Below, one piece after another: positions 38,690 through 48,521 of a stretch of DNA of 64,000 nt. The position numbers were made by a program, and so were the translations under genes. Source of the DNA: Desarmillaria ectypa (Eukaryota; Basidiomycota; Agaricomycetes; Agaricales; Physalacriaceae); assembly GCA_030407005.1 (NCBI GenBank), contig JAUDYN010000006.1:558001-622000 (forward strand), in the 5' to 3' direction. The notes below the pieces were generated by a model. That model was not told the DNA's origin, made no database searches, and worked only from the letters and a program-made list of their open reading frames with translations. Position 1 is the first letter of the stretch. Every line of letters begins with the position of its first letter.

Positions 38690-40359
38690 CTACGCAGAAT
38701 TTGATGTTCCTTCTCCGCTATCCCTCCCAACAACCCACTGTATTGCCTTCCCGACTTTTCTCCCTGCACACATCGCCTTTCCGACGAACCACAAGGTTCC
38801 GAACACCAAGAACTGTAATGACATCAACACTCCTACCAAAAAGGACATGACCAGCAAGCCTGCCGGCCACACCGTCCACGCAACCACGCCTAAAAATCCC
38901 ATCAACGTCATCCCCGACAATAGTACACATATTATTGGTACCCTTGCCGACAATGAGAAGAAAAAATATGAATTAAACTTGTCCCTGGAACGCGCGCGAG
39001 CTGTTTCAAGTGGGACGAAGTTATAGCGGAAGATGAACCAAGCGTCACAAAAGATGCCAAGGCCACAGGCTGTGGAAGACATGGCGATAAAGGAGCGGGC
39101 GATGGGGTTAATGATGAAGAGAGTGTCTGGAGAGATAGAGAAAACAGCGGTGTCGACTCTGCAGGTAGCGATGTTAGTATGGGTACATGAAGGGTCTAGG
39201 AAAGGAGACGTACGCGGCCAGCGCGGTGAGGAGCCCACCGACGTACGACCACTCCAGTCGCTGTTGCGAGAACGCTCGCTCGTAACGGGATTCATCTCTC
39301 AGCTCGGCATACATCGTGAAAGATGCGACAATGCGTTGCATGACGCCCATGGCAGGGAGGTCCAGAGGCTTTTCGGTTTCTGAATATTGTGGCAAAATAG
39401 GTGGGGCGCTGTTGAGATACGCTTCGTCATCTATGAGAAGGGGAGCCATCTCGTCATCGGAGTCTATTATATAAGGCTGCAGACGTCGTTTGAGTTCTTG
39501 CTCAGTGGGAGGCGGTAGAATGATGACGTCGCCCTGACTGGACAGGGTAGGACCTGTGCTCGTGGGTGTAGGAGGTATGCTATCTGAGTAGCATGCTGAA
39601 GGAGATTCAGCATCAAAATTGCTCAAAGAAACCATTTTGCCTCACAAAAGCTGCCATCATCAGAAAGTGGTTCTTCATAGTGTAGTTTAGTTGCAGACGG
39701 TGGCCGCACACGGAGAGATAGCTTAGGCCACATCCCTGGACGGGCGCCTTTGAGGCGTTTGGCGTTGGAGGGTAGAGTGTGAAGGCGAACGTCCAGACCT
39801 GAATATTTGTCAAGTCACCACAGGAAGCGCTAGAAAGTGGACTCACTCACACTGTCCAGCCTCGTTCTGTTCCTTCACGAGATCGCGCAGCATATGACAC
39901 GCGTTTGCGACCAGAATTCTCTTCCGCTTCTTCTTTGATTGAGAACGATGCCAGACCTTAATAGAGATTTTAGAGTGTAGGGAAACGTCGTGACTGCAGA
40001 ATGTTATAAATCAGACTGCGATAGCATATATGCACCCTTACATGTAGAAAACCTCCTTCTGATTAGGATTTTGGCCATCGCTCCCCAGTGTCGTTTCATA
40101 GCACGGCGTCGCATCGCAATCTACTGAACCACCCCTAGACTCGACTTGTATAGTTATTATAGGGCGCCATGATTTTTCTGGTCGTAAAAGGTGCAGACCG
40201 CTACTCCGAAGAACTAGATATCACACATCAACACGACTGAGTTAAGCGAGACCGACACTAGACACACCTGTAAAACACCAAGGCCTTCAAGTTTATCCCA
40301 GTTAGTCTGCAGCATTGAATGCGTGAAGAATCAACTTGCTCTGGTTCATTGATAGACAT
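38690..40359 (-). CDS. C2-domain membrane protein, unknown function
   Basis: Six exons on the minus strand (40359–40268, 40203–40042, 39993–39851, 39798–39646, 39583–39214, 39158–38690) join in frame to 462 aa. The N-terminal part resembles a C2 fold (SSGLHLLRPEKSWRPIITIQ, then a Cys-containing loop and YETTLGSDGQNPNQKEVFYI, then ISIKVWHRSQSKKKRKRIL). An acidic, Pro/Ser/Thr-rich linker follows (IPPTPTSTGPTLSS, IIDSDDEMAPLLIDDEAYL). The C-terminal half has about four hydrophobic helices (for example SYVGGLLTALAAVDTAVF, PIICVLLSGMTLMGFLGVV and LLVMSFLVGVLMSLQFLVFG). Such architecture suggests calcium- or lipid-dependent contact of a multi-pass membrane protein. It is a basidiomycete hypothetical family as far as I can tell. 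It lies exactly between the two SDR copies, on the same strand. The gene appears intact. Confidence 0.72.
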
Positions 40360-40841
40360 ATCTGCGTAAAATGTCAGCAGTAGAACAAACGCAAAAGTTA
40401 AGATGCTTACCAGCAAATAAATGAGAGATAGATAAGCATTCGCCAAGAAGCCGTGGGCTGTCCCTGTCAATAATGGGCACACGGTCGTTGAGTAATAAAA
40501 ATAAGGACTGCGAGTAGCAATAGGTGTACGTGGTTTGGAGTAGAGAGATCGGAAGAGGCGGTGGGCACTGCCATGGTGACGGTTACGGCAATACGGTCCG
40601 GGATCACCACGAAAATTCGTACCCTTGTAATAGCGAAAGCAAATCATGTTTACGTACGTCAATGCGTAAAGGGTGACAATCTGGGGAGAGGTCCAATTTT
40701 GTCACATGGTGAACTGTTCGAATATCGCAGTTACTGCTCTCTGAAAATGTACGTTGTCAGGTCGTTGCCAAGCGAAATGTAGAGCAGGACAGAAGGCATA
40801 AAATTTTATGAAAGTTGGGTGAATACAATGAATCTCAACCT
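40360..40841. other. Intergenic region, no gene recognised
   Basis: Lies between the intact SDR stop and the C2 protein start. Minus 40258–40662 and plus 40561–40782 are open but show no motif. Confidence 0.45.
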
Positions 40842-42206
40842 TCACACTGGAACCTCAAATCCTTTCTCCTTCCAGAGCTCTTCCACTCGAAGGAGACTAT
40901 CCACAGCATCCAAAACCGTCTTCCTCCATGGAATGAATGAATTCGTCGTCAAACCAAGCACATCTTCGAGCCTCTCCCAATTCAACGGAAGCGTGTACGA
41001 AGGCCATTCCGGTGCATGGCTCCCATCTGCAAGACGATCCTTGAGTTCCGGGCGCTCCTTCGCGATGATATCGAGCGCGTCCTTGTAAGAAGACTGATGC
41101 GGGGAGCAGATAGCCAACCTCTTCCGCCCTACCTCAAAGGATGGCCGAGATTCTAATGCAAGGACATGCGCTCTCGCGGAATCACGGACATCGATAGCGC
41201 CGGGCAGAGTAAGAAAATCGGTGTGAGACCGTCGGAGAAGTGCATAAAACGATTCATTAGTTGACAACGCTTTGAGATTCGGCTCAGAAATAAGGAGCTC
41301 AAAGCCGGGAGCAAAGGGCCCAAAATTGAAAGGAGGACCGACTGCGTAATAGTCTATGAGTTCCAATTAAAGTGTATATGGGACTGAACTCACCAAGCGT
41401 GATATCGATTTCAGGATGACTCTCCGCAAACTCAACAACGGCCATGTCGGAGTACTTCTTTTCGGCTACATATACATGGAATGGCGATCCAGAAGCTATA
41501 GCTTCCTCCTTGGTGATAGGATTCCAATCTACAGATTTTCTCATAAGAATGTATAGTCCAAGATTGCAAAAAGACCGACCGTCTACACCAAATGGCCCTA
41601 CCGGAAAAGGGTATGTCACGATGGAACTTGTAGCGACAACTCTAGGGACTTTGGCCTTCACGGCCTCGCGCATAATATGGAGAGATCCCTCAATACTAAT
41701 CTGTAACGTCGCGTGTTTCGGCGTACTCTGTGTCTCAAAGGACGGATCACTCACCCGAAAAGCCGCTTCTGGGTCAACCCGGCCTGGTAGGGGCGCTGCA
41801 GAATGAATGATACCGTACACTCCTAAGAGAATATGAGAATGGACAAGCCCATATCGCACGAAGGAGCTCACCTTTCAGATGCTGACTTAAATCGCCCGAA
41901 GAGACATCGGAAACCTCGACAACCTCAAAGTTCTTGCTGTAGTTTAGGGAGAGAGCTTTCTTCAGAATGTCTACTTTCGGTCCTCGAGCCGCGCTAATAC
42001 AGGATGATAGTTACTAAAAAGATGAAACCTTAAATGAACAATACGCACGCCCTAACGGAGTAGCCTTTGTCCAGCAAATGGGTCAGGATGTGGAATCCGA
42101 TGAAGCCCGTCCCGCCGGTAACCTGTTTAACGTATGAGACATAACTCGTGGGGTGGTCAATAGGATGGGGAACACTCACAAAAATGAGTTTTGAGCTAGA
42201 AGGCAT
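40842..42206 (-). CDS. NAD-dependent extended SDR (epimerase/dihydroflavonol-reductase-like), intact copy
   Basis: An extended short-chain dehydrogenase/reductase, likely reducing a carbonyl group on a small metabolite with NAD(P)H. Seven exons on the minus strand join to 348 aa: 42206–42180, 42122–42049, 41993–41872, 41822–41755, 41700–41580, 41528–41394, 41341–40842. Marks in order: MPSSSKLIFVTGGTGFIGFH with the TGxxGxxG cofactor loop, HSAAPLPGRVDPEAAF, the catalytic Ser region VVATSSIVTYPFP, the YxxxK pair in FHVYVAEKKYSD, NFGPFAPGFE, IDVRDSARAHVLALE, and the C-terminal VDSLLRVEELWKEKGFEVPV. All phases agree and no lesion is seen. A broken paralogue lies about 3 kb downstream, with a C2 membrane-protein gene between. 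The reaction and substrate are unknown; closely related folds act on flavonoids, methylglyoxal or polyketides. Confidence 0.88.
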
Positions 42207-43500
42207 GATGGCTGATGAAGATACAATGAATTCTTGGTCTTTTATAGATCAAGAGCGTACAAAAACGAAGGCTAACGGGCTGATGTACATATCCCCCTTG
42301 AAACAATATAAAGATATCGATTTCGTATCTACCATGGAGCTGCCAAGAATTGAAATTTGTCATAGTAATTCAAAAATCATTTACCGTGACATTTGTATTG
42401 AGACAGAGATATGCGAGATAGTGCAAGAATTAGCTTCAGAGAACCCCAGAGCCGCACTTGCTGGGCCGAAAGCATAAAGGAAGGTTCTAAGCTTCTAGTC
42501 GAAGGATACCGGGACATCTCGTTCCGTCAATTTGTGATAGACATTTGAGGGACAGGTACATCCTCAGAAACTTCGCGGCAGCGAACCATCACTGAAACAG
42601 GCCATCATCTTTGTAAGGACGTAGATAAGCAGTCCGGCGACTAACGATACTTAGTGGAACAGTATAAATTGGTCGACTCCACTACTACAAGCGCAAGTAA
42701 ACAATGGTAAACTACTGTGGGCTGGGCGGTGATCTCTATATGACAAATGAGACCTGTTACTGGAGAAAAGGAGTCCAAACTTCAAATTACGGCGCAAAAT
42801 AAACGTGCGTCCATGAAGGAAGAAACGAATAAGGCGCTAGAAGGTGATAAACAAGACTACCTTGAGAAAGGAACACTGTGCAGAGACGTGCTGAGGAAGA
42901 TGGACCGTGGGAGATCATCATTGGTTGACCGGTTCTTTGAAGCCCGGAAGACTCTGGCTCCAATCAGCCCTGCTACAAGTATGACTCCACTCATTCCCGT
43001 CGTCTCGGAGCCTTTACTAGTGTCCTCCATGAATTTGTAATACCGGTCTATAAAGTATCGCTCAATTCAAGCCCGAAGCCCGAAAAAAATCCTGAGACAT
43101 TGGTTCGTGGCACCCTACTGCCGAGGATTTATCAGATAAGTAGGTGTTGGAATCACGAGGCTCGGGACGGTGAGTTGAGCAAGAGAAAAGTGTAAATATT
43201 CGTTGCAAACGCGATGGTCCTTGTATGCGGCAGTTCTATCTACTAAAAGCTGAGGGTCATGGGCAACAAATACATATAACTTGATGTAAGAATCATATCG
43301 AGAATATCAAAGAACATGGGGGGATTAGCAAACAGATTCAGACAGCGCAATCATCAGTGCCTTCACTTGGTGACAATGCGTGAGATTTTATTTACAACAC
43401 TCACTGAGTACGAGAATGAGAATGTTATGCTCAATGAGCCTCCCCAACCCAACCCCCTACATCACTGAAATCACATAAGTATGTGGGATTTAACTACCTG
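42207..43500. other. Intergenic region with unrecognised ORFs
   Basis: A plus-strand ORF at 42747–43040 (97 codons, Lys/Glu-rich) has no recognisable motif. It contains one copy of a 20 bp sequence repeated at 45949. The rest appears empty. Confidence 0.4.
42899..42918 (+). repeat. 20 bp direct repeat, copy 1
   Basis: The 20-mer starting GATGGACCGTGG is identical to that at 45949–45968. Flanks share only scattered similarity (for example a CTCCRATCAGCC stretch downstream in both), which suggests an old duplicated element. Confidence 0.6.
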
Positions 43501-44643
43501 TTACAACCAGACGAAGCTTGATCTGAAGGGAAGATCAGTGTTTCTTGCAACTTCTTCGAGACTTCTTCCTTTGTCGACCCTACGGAACACAGCAACACTA
43601 CCGTCGCCAGCTACACCACCCGCGACCAAATACTCCGAGCCTTCGCCACTAAATTCCATTGTACGGATCTGGTCCAAGCCAGTGTATACGTGGGTAACGA
43701 GCTCCAGCTTCCCTTCAACATACCGGAAGATCGCGATCGTGTCACCACGTTCGTCAGCCTCCCCCACGTTCCTATTCGATGCGTATATATACTGTACAGG
43801 GAACTATATTGAGATTTTAGGAATGAGAAGCTCAGCAGCAGCGAAAGACGCGTTAACTGGAGGGTCTGGAGGTACGATGGAGACATTAGCGAGCAGTGCG
43901 GCGGTCGCAGTATCAATGGAAGGGATCTTCTGAACCGTGAGTGTAGATGTGGTTTAGCGTAGCGTAAATAGCAAGTCGCCTTCGGAAGAGCTGATGGGTT
44001 TTCAGAGTGTGGGGGGTATCGTCACATTGTCTGACCTTCAACCGTTATATGCCTCGGCCTAGATCCTGTAGGCTGGGCAATTGACCCGATGATGCTCCAG
44101 TTTCCGGGAGACCCGTTCTCTTTGAGCCGATGTCACCCCCTGCATACGAGACTAGCGCGGAGCCTACCATAGGGATAAAACTAGCCTCACCAAATCAGGA
44201 ACTAGGACCTCACTTCCGTACTCCAGTTCCATATGAGGGTTGGATGCACCTCCATCGGAATGATATTATAATGGCGGTATCGTCAAAGTCCAGTGGTGTG
44301 TCTGTGGTGGGAATGATGCGCCCGTTGGCGCTCGCGTAGTTCACGACAGCGACCTGCCCTGTGGAGAGTGCAACTGCGAAAGCGAGGGTGTCGCCGTCAG
44401 ACGGCCGACCGCATCGGAGAGCACGCTATCTGGTGTGAAAGATTGCACGGCTTCTTCAGTAATTTCGTTTATTGCACCGCATTACATGATCAATGAAGTT
44501 TACTGATGTGTCGTTCTACGAAATGATACTCACTACAGGATGCTTTGGTTAGTGGGGTGCAACGTTATCCAAGAGGGATTGGGACCAGACACATTGGAGT
44601 TGAAGATGTCGCAGCCGCCTGCGAGGATGGTGAAATTTACCAT
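43501..44643 (-). pseudogene. Lactonase-type seven-bladed beta-propeller (6-phosphogluconolactonase-like), decayed
   Basis: Minus strand. It starts at ATG 44643 with MVNFTILAGGCDIFNSNV, then GPNPSWITLHPTNQSIL, as in fungal lactonases (3-carboxymuconate cyclase/6-phosphogluconolactonase fold). Further pieces are NEITEEAVQSF, DTLAFAVALSTGQVAVVNYA, SANGRIIPTTDTPLDFDD, NPHMELEYGSEVLVPDL, RLKENGSPGNWSIIGSIAQP, TGSRPRHITVE and TLTVQKIPSI. A last exon follows: YIYASNRNVGEADERGDTIA, FRYVEGKLELVTHVYTGL, DQIRTMEFSGEGSEYLVAGG. These pieces are in different frames. Breaks are needed near 44400, 44265 and 44130, beyond what introns explain. All blades are recognisable, so this is a fairly young pseudogene. 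The enzyme would normally hydrolyse a sugar or aromatic lactone. Confidence 0.65.
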
Positions 44644-46206
44644 CGCAATGGGAAGTGGCAAGGATGCAATGGGTCGGAAACACCTTAAATATGCCACAGA
44701 TGAAGTACGAGTGCATGATTATCCAGTAGGATCTTGAGTATGTACAGTGGCCGTCGGTTCAAATAACGCCGGAGATAGTTAAGTAGCGTTGAACACTGCT
44801 CGTGCCTCGCTCAATCGCAGGGCTCGTGTACGTGCCGTAAACGAAGGATAACCAAAAAACGCAAGCGACCTCCGAATCTTCGCCAGACTTTTTGCGAAGG
44901 CTTCTCCCGAAGCTTTGATTGTTGTACAAAGGTCAAAGCGCTTCATGGGGACACTGTGTCAGACAAACAATTGATGTATGGCCCGGGGCTGACATACACA
45001 AACTTGTTGATGCAAATACCAATCTGCCTCCAGTTGTCGGTTATGAGACCACGGACCGAGACAAAAATCAAAAGCTCACACCACAGGTCAAGCCCTGGAT
45101 TTCAGGCTGTATGCCTTGACCAAGCAGTTTGAAATCCACACGCTGATTGGGGACTGTCGACTACAGTGTCAGGCCGGTTCCTGGACCGACAGAAAAGACG
45201 AAGAAAAGAAGAGGGAACAAAGGCTGAAAGTTGACGCGTAATCAACGGAATAAGACACGTGTCAAGGCAAAGTCGACGCAGAAGTCGGGAGACCTAAAAG
45301 TAAGTAGTATATCTAGAGTCTGTAATAGAGCGTGAAAGAACCAGCTTACCGATTATCAGTTTATTTTTAGCACGCGAACCAGGCCAAGGACTTGTGAATG
45401 ATTTAAGATAGTCTTCGAAAGTTTGAATACCGATACTATTTAGTTATTAGTGGCCGTACCGTCGAAGTTTAATCTAGTTTAACGCGTCAGAGACCGTTAT
45501 CTTTAAAATTATGGACAACAAGCGCTTCGCAATAAGTAAGAAGTCTGACAACTGCACTGTGAAAGGAACTGTGCAGAGAGATGCAGAGCAGGATGGCCTA
45601 TGGTTCATTATGATTACAGTGACCTACGCTATGGAGAGCACAGCTACGAACTTGAACGCGGAGGTCTCGCGGCCTATCCGGACCGTTTTGACTACCTCCG
45701 AAAGTACACCATTGGCGTAAGTCGCGTGACTGCGAGCAAAGCGCCTCTGAGAATTCGTTTGTCGCGCTGTATTATGCAATCAAGGAAGTTCATTGATATA
45801 TCCGTTGGATATCGAGCTCTGAGCTCAATATCCAAGGGCGACTGTCCAGGTAAAAGTGCAGGACTATAAGTGTGGGTCCGGTCCGACTCTGACCTGACTG
45901 TTTGAAAAACTACCAGAATGTCAAGGTGTGCGTCAGGTGAAAGAACACGATGGACCGTGGGAGATCATGGGAAATACTAATCTTATCAGCAAACTCCCAT
46001 TACGTAGGCATTAGATCCGGCTCCGATCAGCCAACGCGCTTAAGCGTTGACTTGCTCTACAACTTGACGACAACCGTGATTCTCGATATGGCTGATCAAT
46101 GGTGGCTGCACTCGTTCCTCTGTGATATTTTACACTGACCCAGACACTATTTCCCAGCTCTCTTGTAGGTTCTTCTTATCGTAAGCCACTAGGAAGTGGC
46201 ACCACC
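44644..46206. other. Intergenic region, no gene recognised
   Basis: Plus-strand ORFs at 44919–45119, 45511–45720 and 45600–45869 show no motif. The second copy of the 20 bp repeat lies here. The DNA just before 46207 should hold the F-box gene promoter. Confidence 0.45.
45949..45968 (+). repeat. 20 bp direct repeat, copy 2
   Basis: Identical to 42899–42918, in the same orientation, 3.05 kb away. See the copy 1 entry. Confidence 0.6.
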
Positions 46207-48521
46207 ATGGCAAAAACGATCACCTTCAACGATCTTGCGTTTTATCTGACTGATCAAAGGGGACAGAAGGATTTTTCAGAGACTGTGCTGGCAATGGTTC
46301 CACTCGAAATTTTTATCGAGGTGCAGAACTTGATTTGACGCCCGGAAGTGACACTCAGTGGCACATAGATATTCTCGTACCTTGACCCTGTCGACCTTCT
46401 ACGACTCGCAAGGACGACACGGCAGTTCTCGAAATTTCTAATGAGTCGCTCGGTTGACAGTATACGATTATGGCGTGCCGCTCGAGCGCGTATATTCGGT
46501 CCGGTTGATCTGCTCGGGATGAGTGAACCTCATTATGCAGATCTCGTGTTTGAACGACACTGTAACGTGCGTATACTGCGTAGTGTGAATTACTATCTAA
46601 AAAGTAAGACGATGACAGTATTGTGCGTCAGACACAAAGTCGGAGATCGTGTGGCGAGACTTTAAGCGCGCGTGCAGAACTTGCATGTTGAAGCTGTAAG
46701 TGTGATCTGTCTCTGTCACACTCTTTTTTGGCTAATATACTTGTTCCAAAGCCATGTCGATTTCACAACTCTACTCACCAACGGAAAAACCGCTGTACTC
46801 CGGCAACTAGTGGAAAATAGATCCCAGCTTTCCTTCATGCAAAGCCGATGGATCCCATTCAAAGCTGGTGGGCACCGTTCGTACCTCGTAGCAACAAACT
46901 TATTTTGTCGTCGTCCTAGATATCCAAGGCTTTTACGGATATTTCATGCCTGATATGGTACAGTACGCCTTGGAATATGATTCTTTGGGCGGAGACAAAC
47001 GGGCTATTCGCCACTGGGTACGCAAAACTACTCAAGAATATGACCAACACCAACGTGTACGGCGACCAGGAACCTATATCATCATACCATGACTAACTCA
47101 ATCCATCGTGCATTATAGCTTGTCCGTATGGTTCGCGGCTGGTTCTTCGATCATGAAGAAGCGCATAAGGCTTCCCAGAGAAGACGAAGTGTTGAAGAAC
47201 GTATCCTTAAGTGAGTGAGAATGCTGTCTTGTTCCTTCATACTGACGCCTTTTCTCAGAGTATATGAAAGGCTGATTTCACTTGGCTGGCAGACCGAGCT
47301 TGGTTTGATGCGCACCAACTTAATAGAGAGGCACACACTAGTGAATAGGCCAGAGGAACTTACTGACGAAGGTCTGTTGCTGTTTTAGTTGGAAACCATT
47401 GCGCTTACGCCCGATTTTAAATAAGAGTGGTCTACCATGGAGCCTGTTCTTGTTGCAATTCTTCAACGACACAGAGACGAGCGTTTGGTCTTTGAACGTT
47501 TTAACACGGTCCGACTCATCTTGACAGACGCCCTGAAAAGATATCTTATCTCAAAATCAGCGACTTTGGCACCTGATTGGGTAACCCTTGCGTCTACAGA
47601 CGACCTCAAAAGGGTTGTTTCCATACCTCTCGATGTACGGCTGACGAGGAACAGTTTTGCCTCAGCAATCGCTCGACTTCCGGAGATAATTTCCCGATGG
47701 AAATCACAAAAACATGCAATTTATTTGGATATGCTCCGACGGGCGACGCAAGGAAAGGTTGGACTTGAACACTCAGATCTTTATCTGGCCACGAGTACTT
47801 TCCAGTGTCAAGCGTGCAGACAGCCAGTCATGTATCCAAAGGCTCTCATTCACGAATGTAATGAGATATCAAATCGCAGATCCCAATGTCCTTCTAGGGG
47901 ACAAGATTTCCCGTGGGTTAACCCACCGTCCTGGATTCATTTTGACCTCAAAGCATCTGATGCTGCACGGTCTATGGTGGTTGTTTGTGGGTTTGACCCC
48001 TCGGTCGCCACTTATACACAGATGAATCTCCTACATCCTTTATTGGAATGCCTTGGTACCCACAATGCCGACATAAGACCAATTATGCGGTGGCAGCAAA
48101 TGGTGTGTGACCTCCACACTCCTATTTCATATCTATTATCTTGCTCATCTGTCGCCAAAGCTCGTACATGCTACTCATCGTGTAAAGGCGGCGCAAGGGT
48201 TCCGCTTGGTTGAGGGTGATGAGAAGGACGAAGCCGAAAAACTTGAAGACCTGTCGAACTTCGACTGGAAAGAATTCTACAGGGAAGAAGCAATGAACTA
48301 CTTCAAATGCCTTATTTGCTCTGAAGTATGCGAATCGCCGATGCTTAGAGGCCATATGGAGACAATGTGAGTGAGTCGTTGGTGGACTAGACCGCGTTAA
48401 ACTTAGGCATCTCTACCAGCCATCCAGGCTGTACTGTCGCCGAAATGGCGTTGAGAAGTGTACACGTCGCGGACGCTTCCTTTCCCGTTCCGTATACCAT
48501 CCTTCCGCGTACGGTTCCTAG
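46207..48521 (+). CDS. F-box protein with Cys cluster and C-terminal C2H2 zinc finger
   Basis: Likely substrate adaptor of an SCF-type ubiquitin ligase. Ten exons join in frame to 614 aa: 46207–46320, 46369–46566, 46619–46695, 46752–46867, 46920–47056, 47119–47210, 47259–47371, 47426–48102, 48161–48366, 48407–48521. The start codon sits in a strong ACCACCATGG context. The F-box is MVPLEIFIEIFSYLDPVDLL followed by RLARTTRQFSKFLMSRS; it is restored only after removing a 48 nt intron. A Cys cluster follows (HCNYCA...CRTCML), usual in the large agaricomycete F-box family. The middle (about 215–530) is helical without motifs but has a further Cys pair, FQCQACRQPV. Near the C-terminus, KCLICSEVCES...GHMETMH gives a C2H2 finger whose last His appears only after a 40 nt intron. 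It looks intact. The target is unknown. Confidence 0.78.

Noticed and set aside
41712..41754. ORF reading through the fourth intron of the intact SDR
   Set aside because: The read-through adds residues absent in the family. Removing 41701–41754 gives the expected FRISIEGSLHIM.
42148..42477. Plus-strand 109-codon ORF
   Set aside because: It overlaps the start of the intact SDR gene and has no motif.
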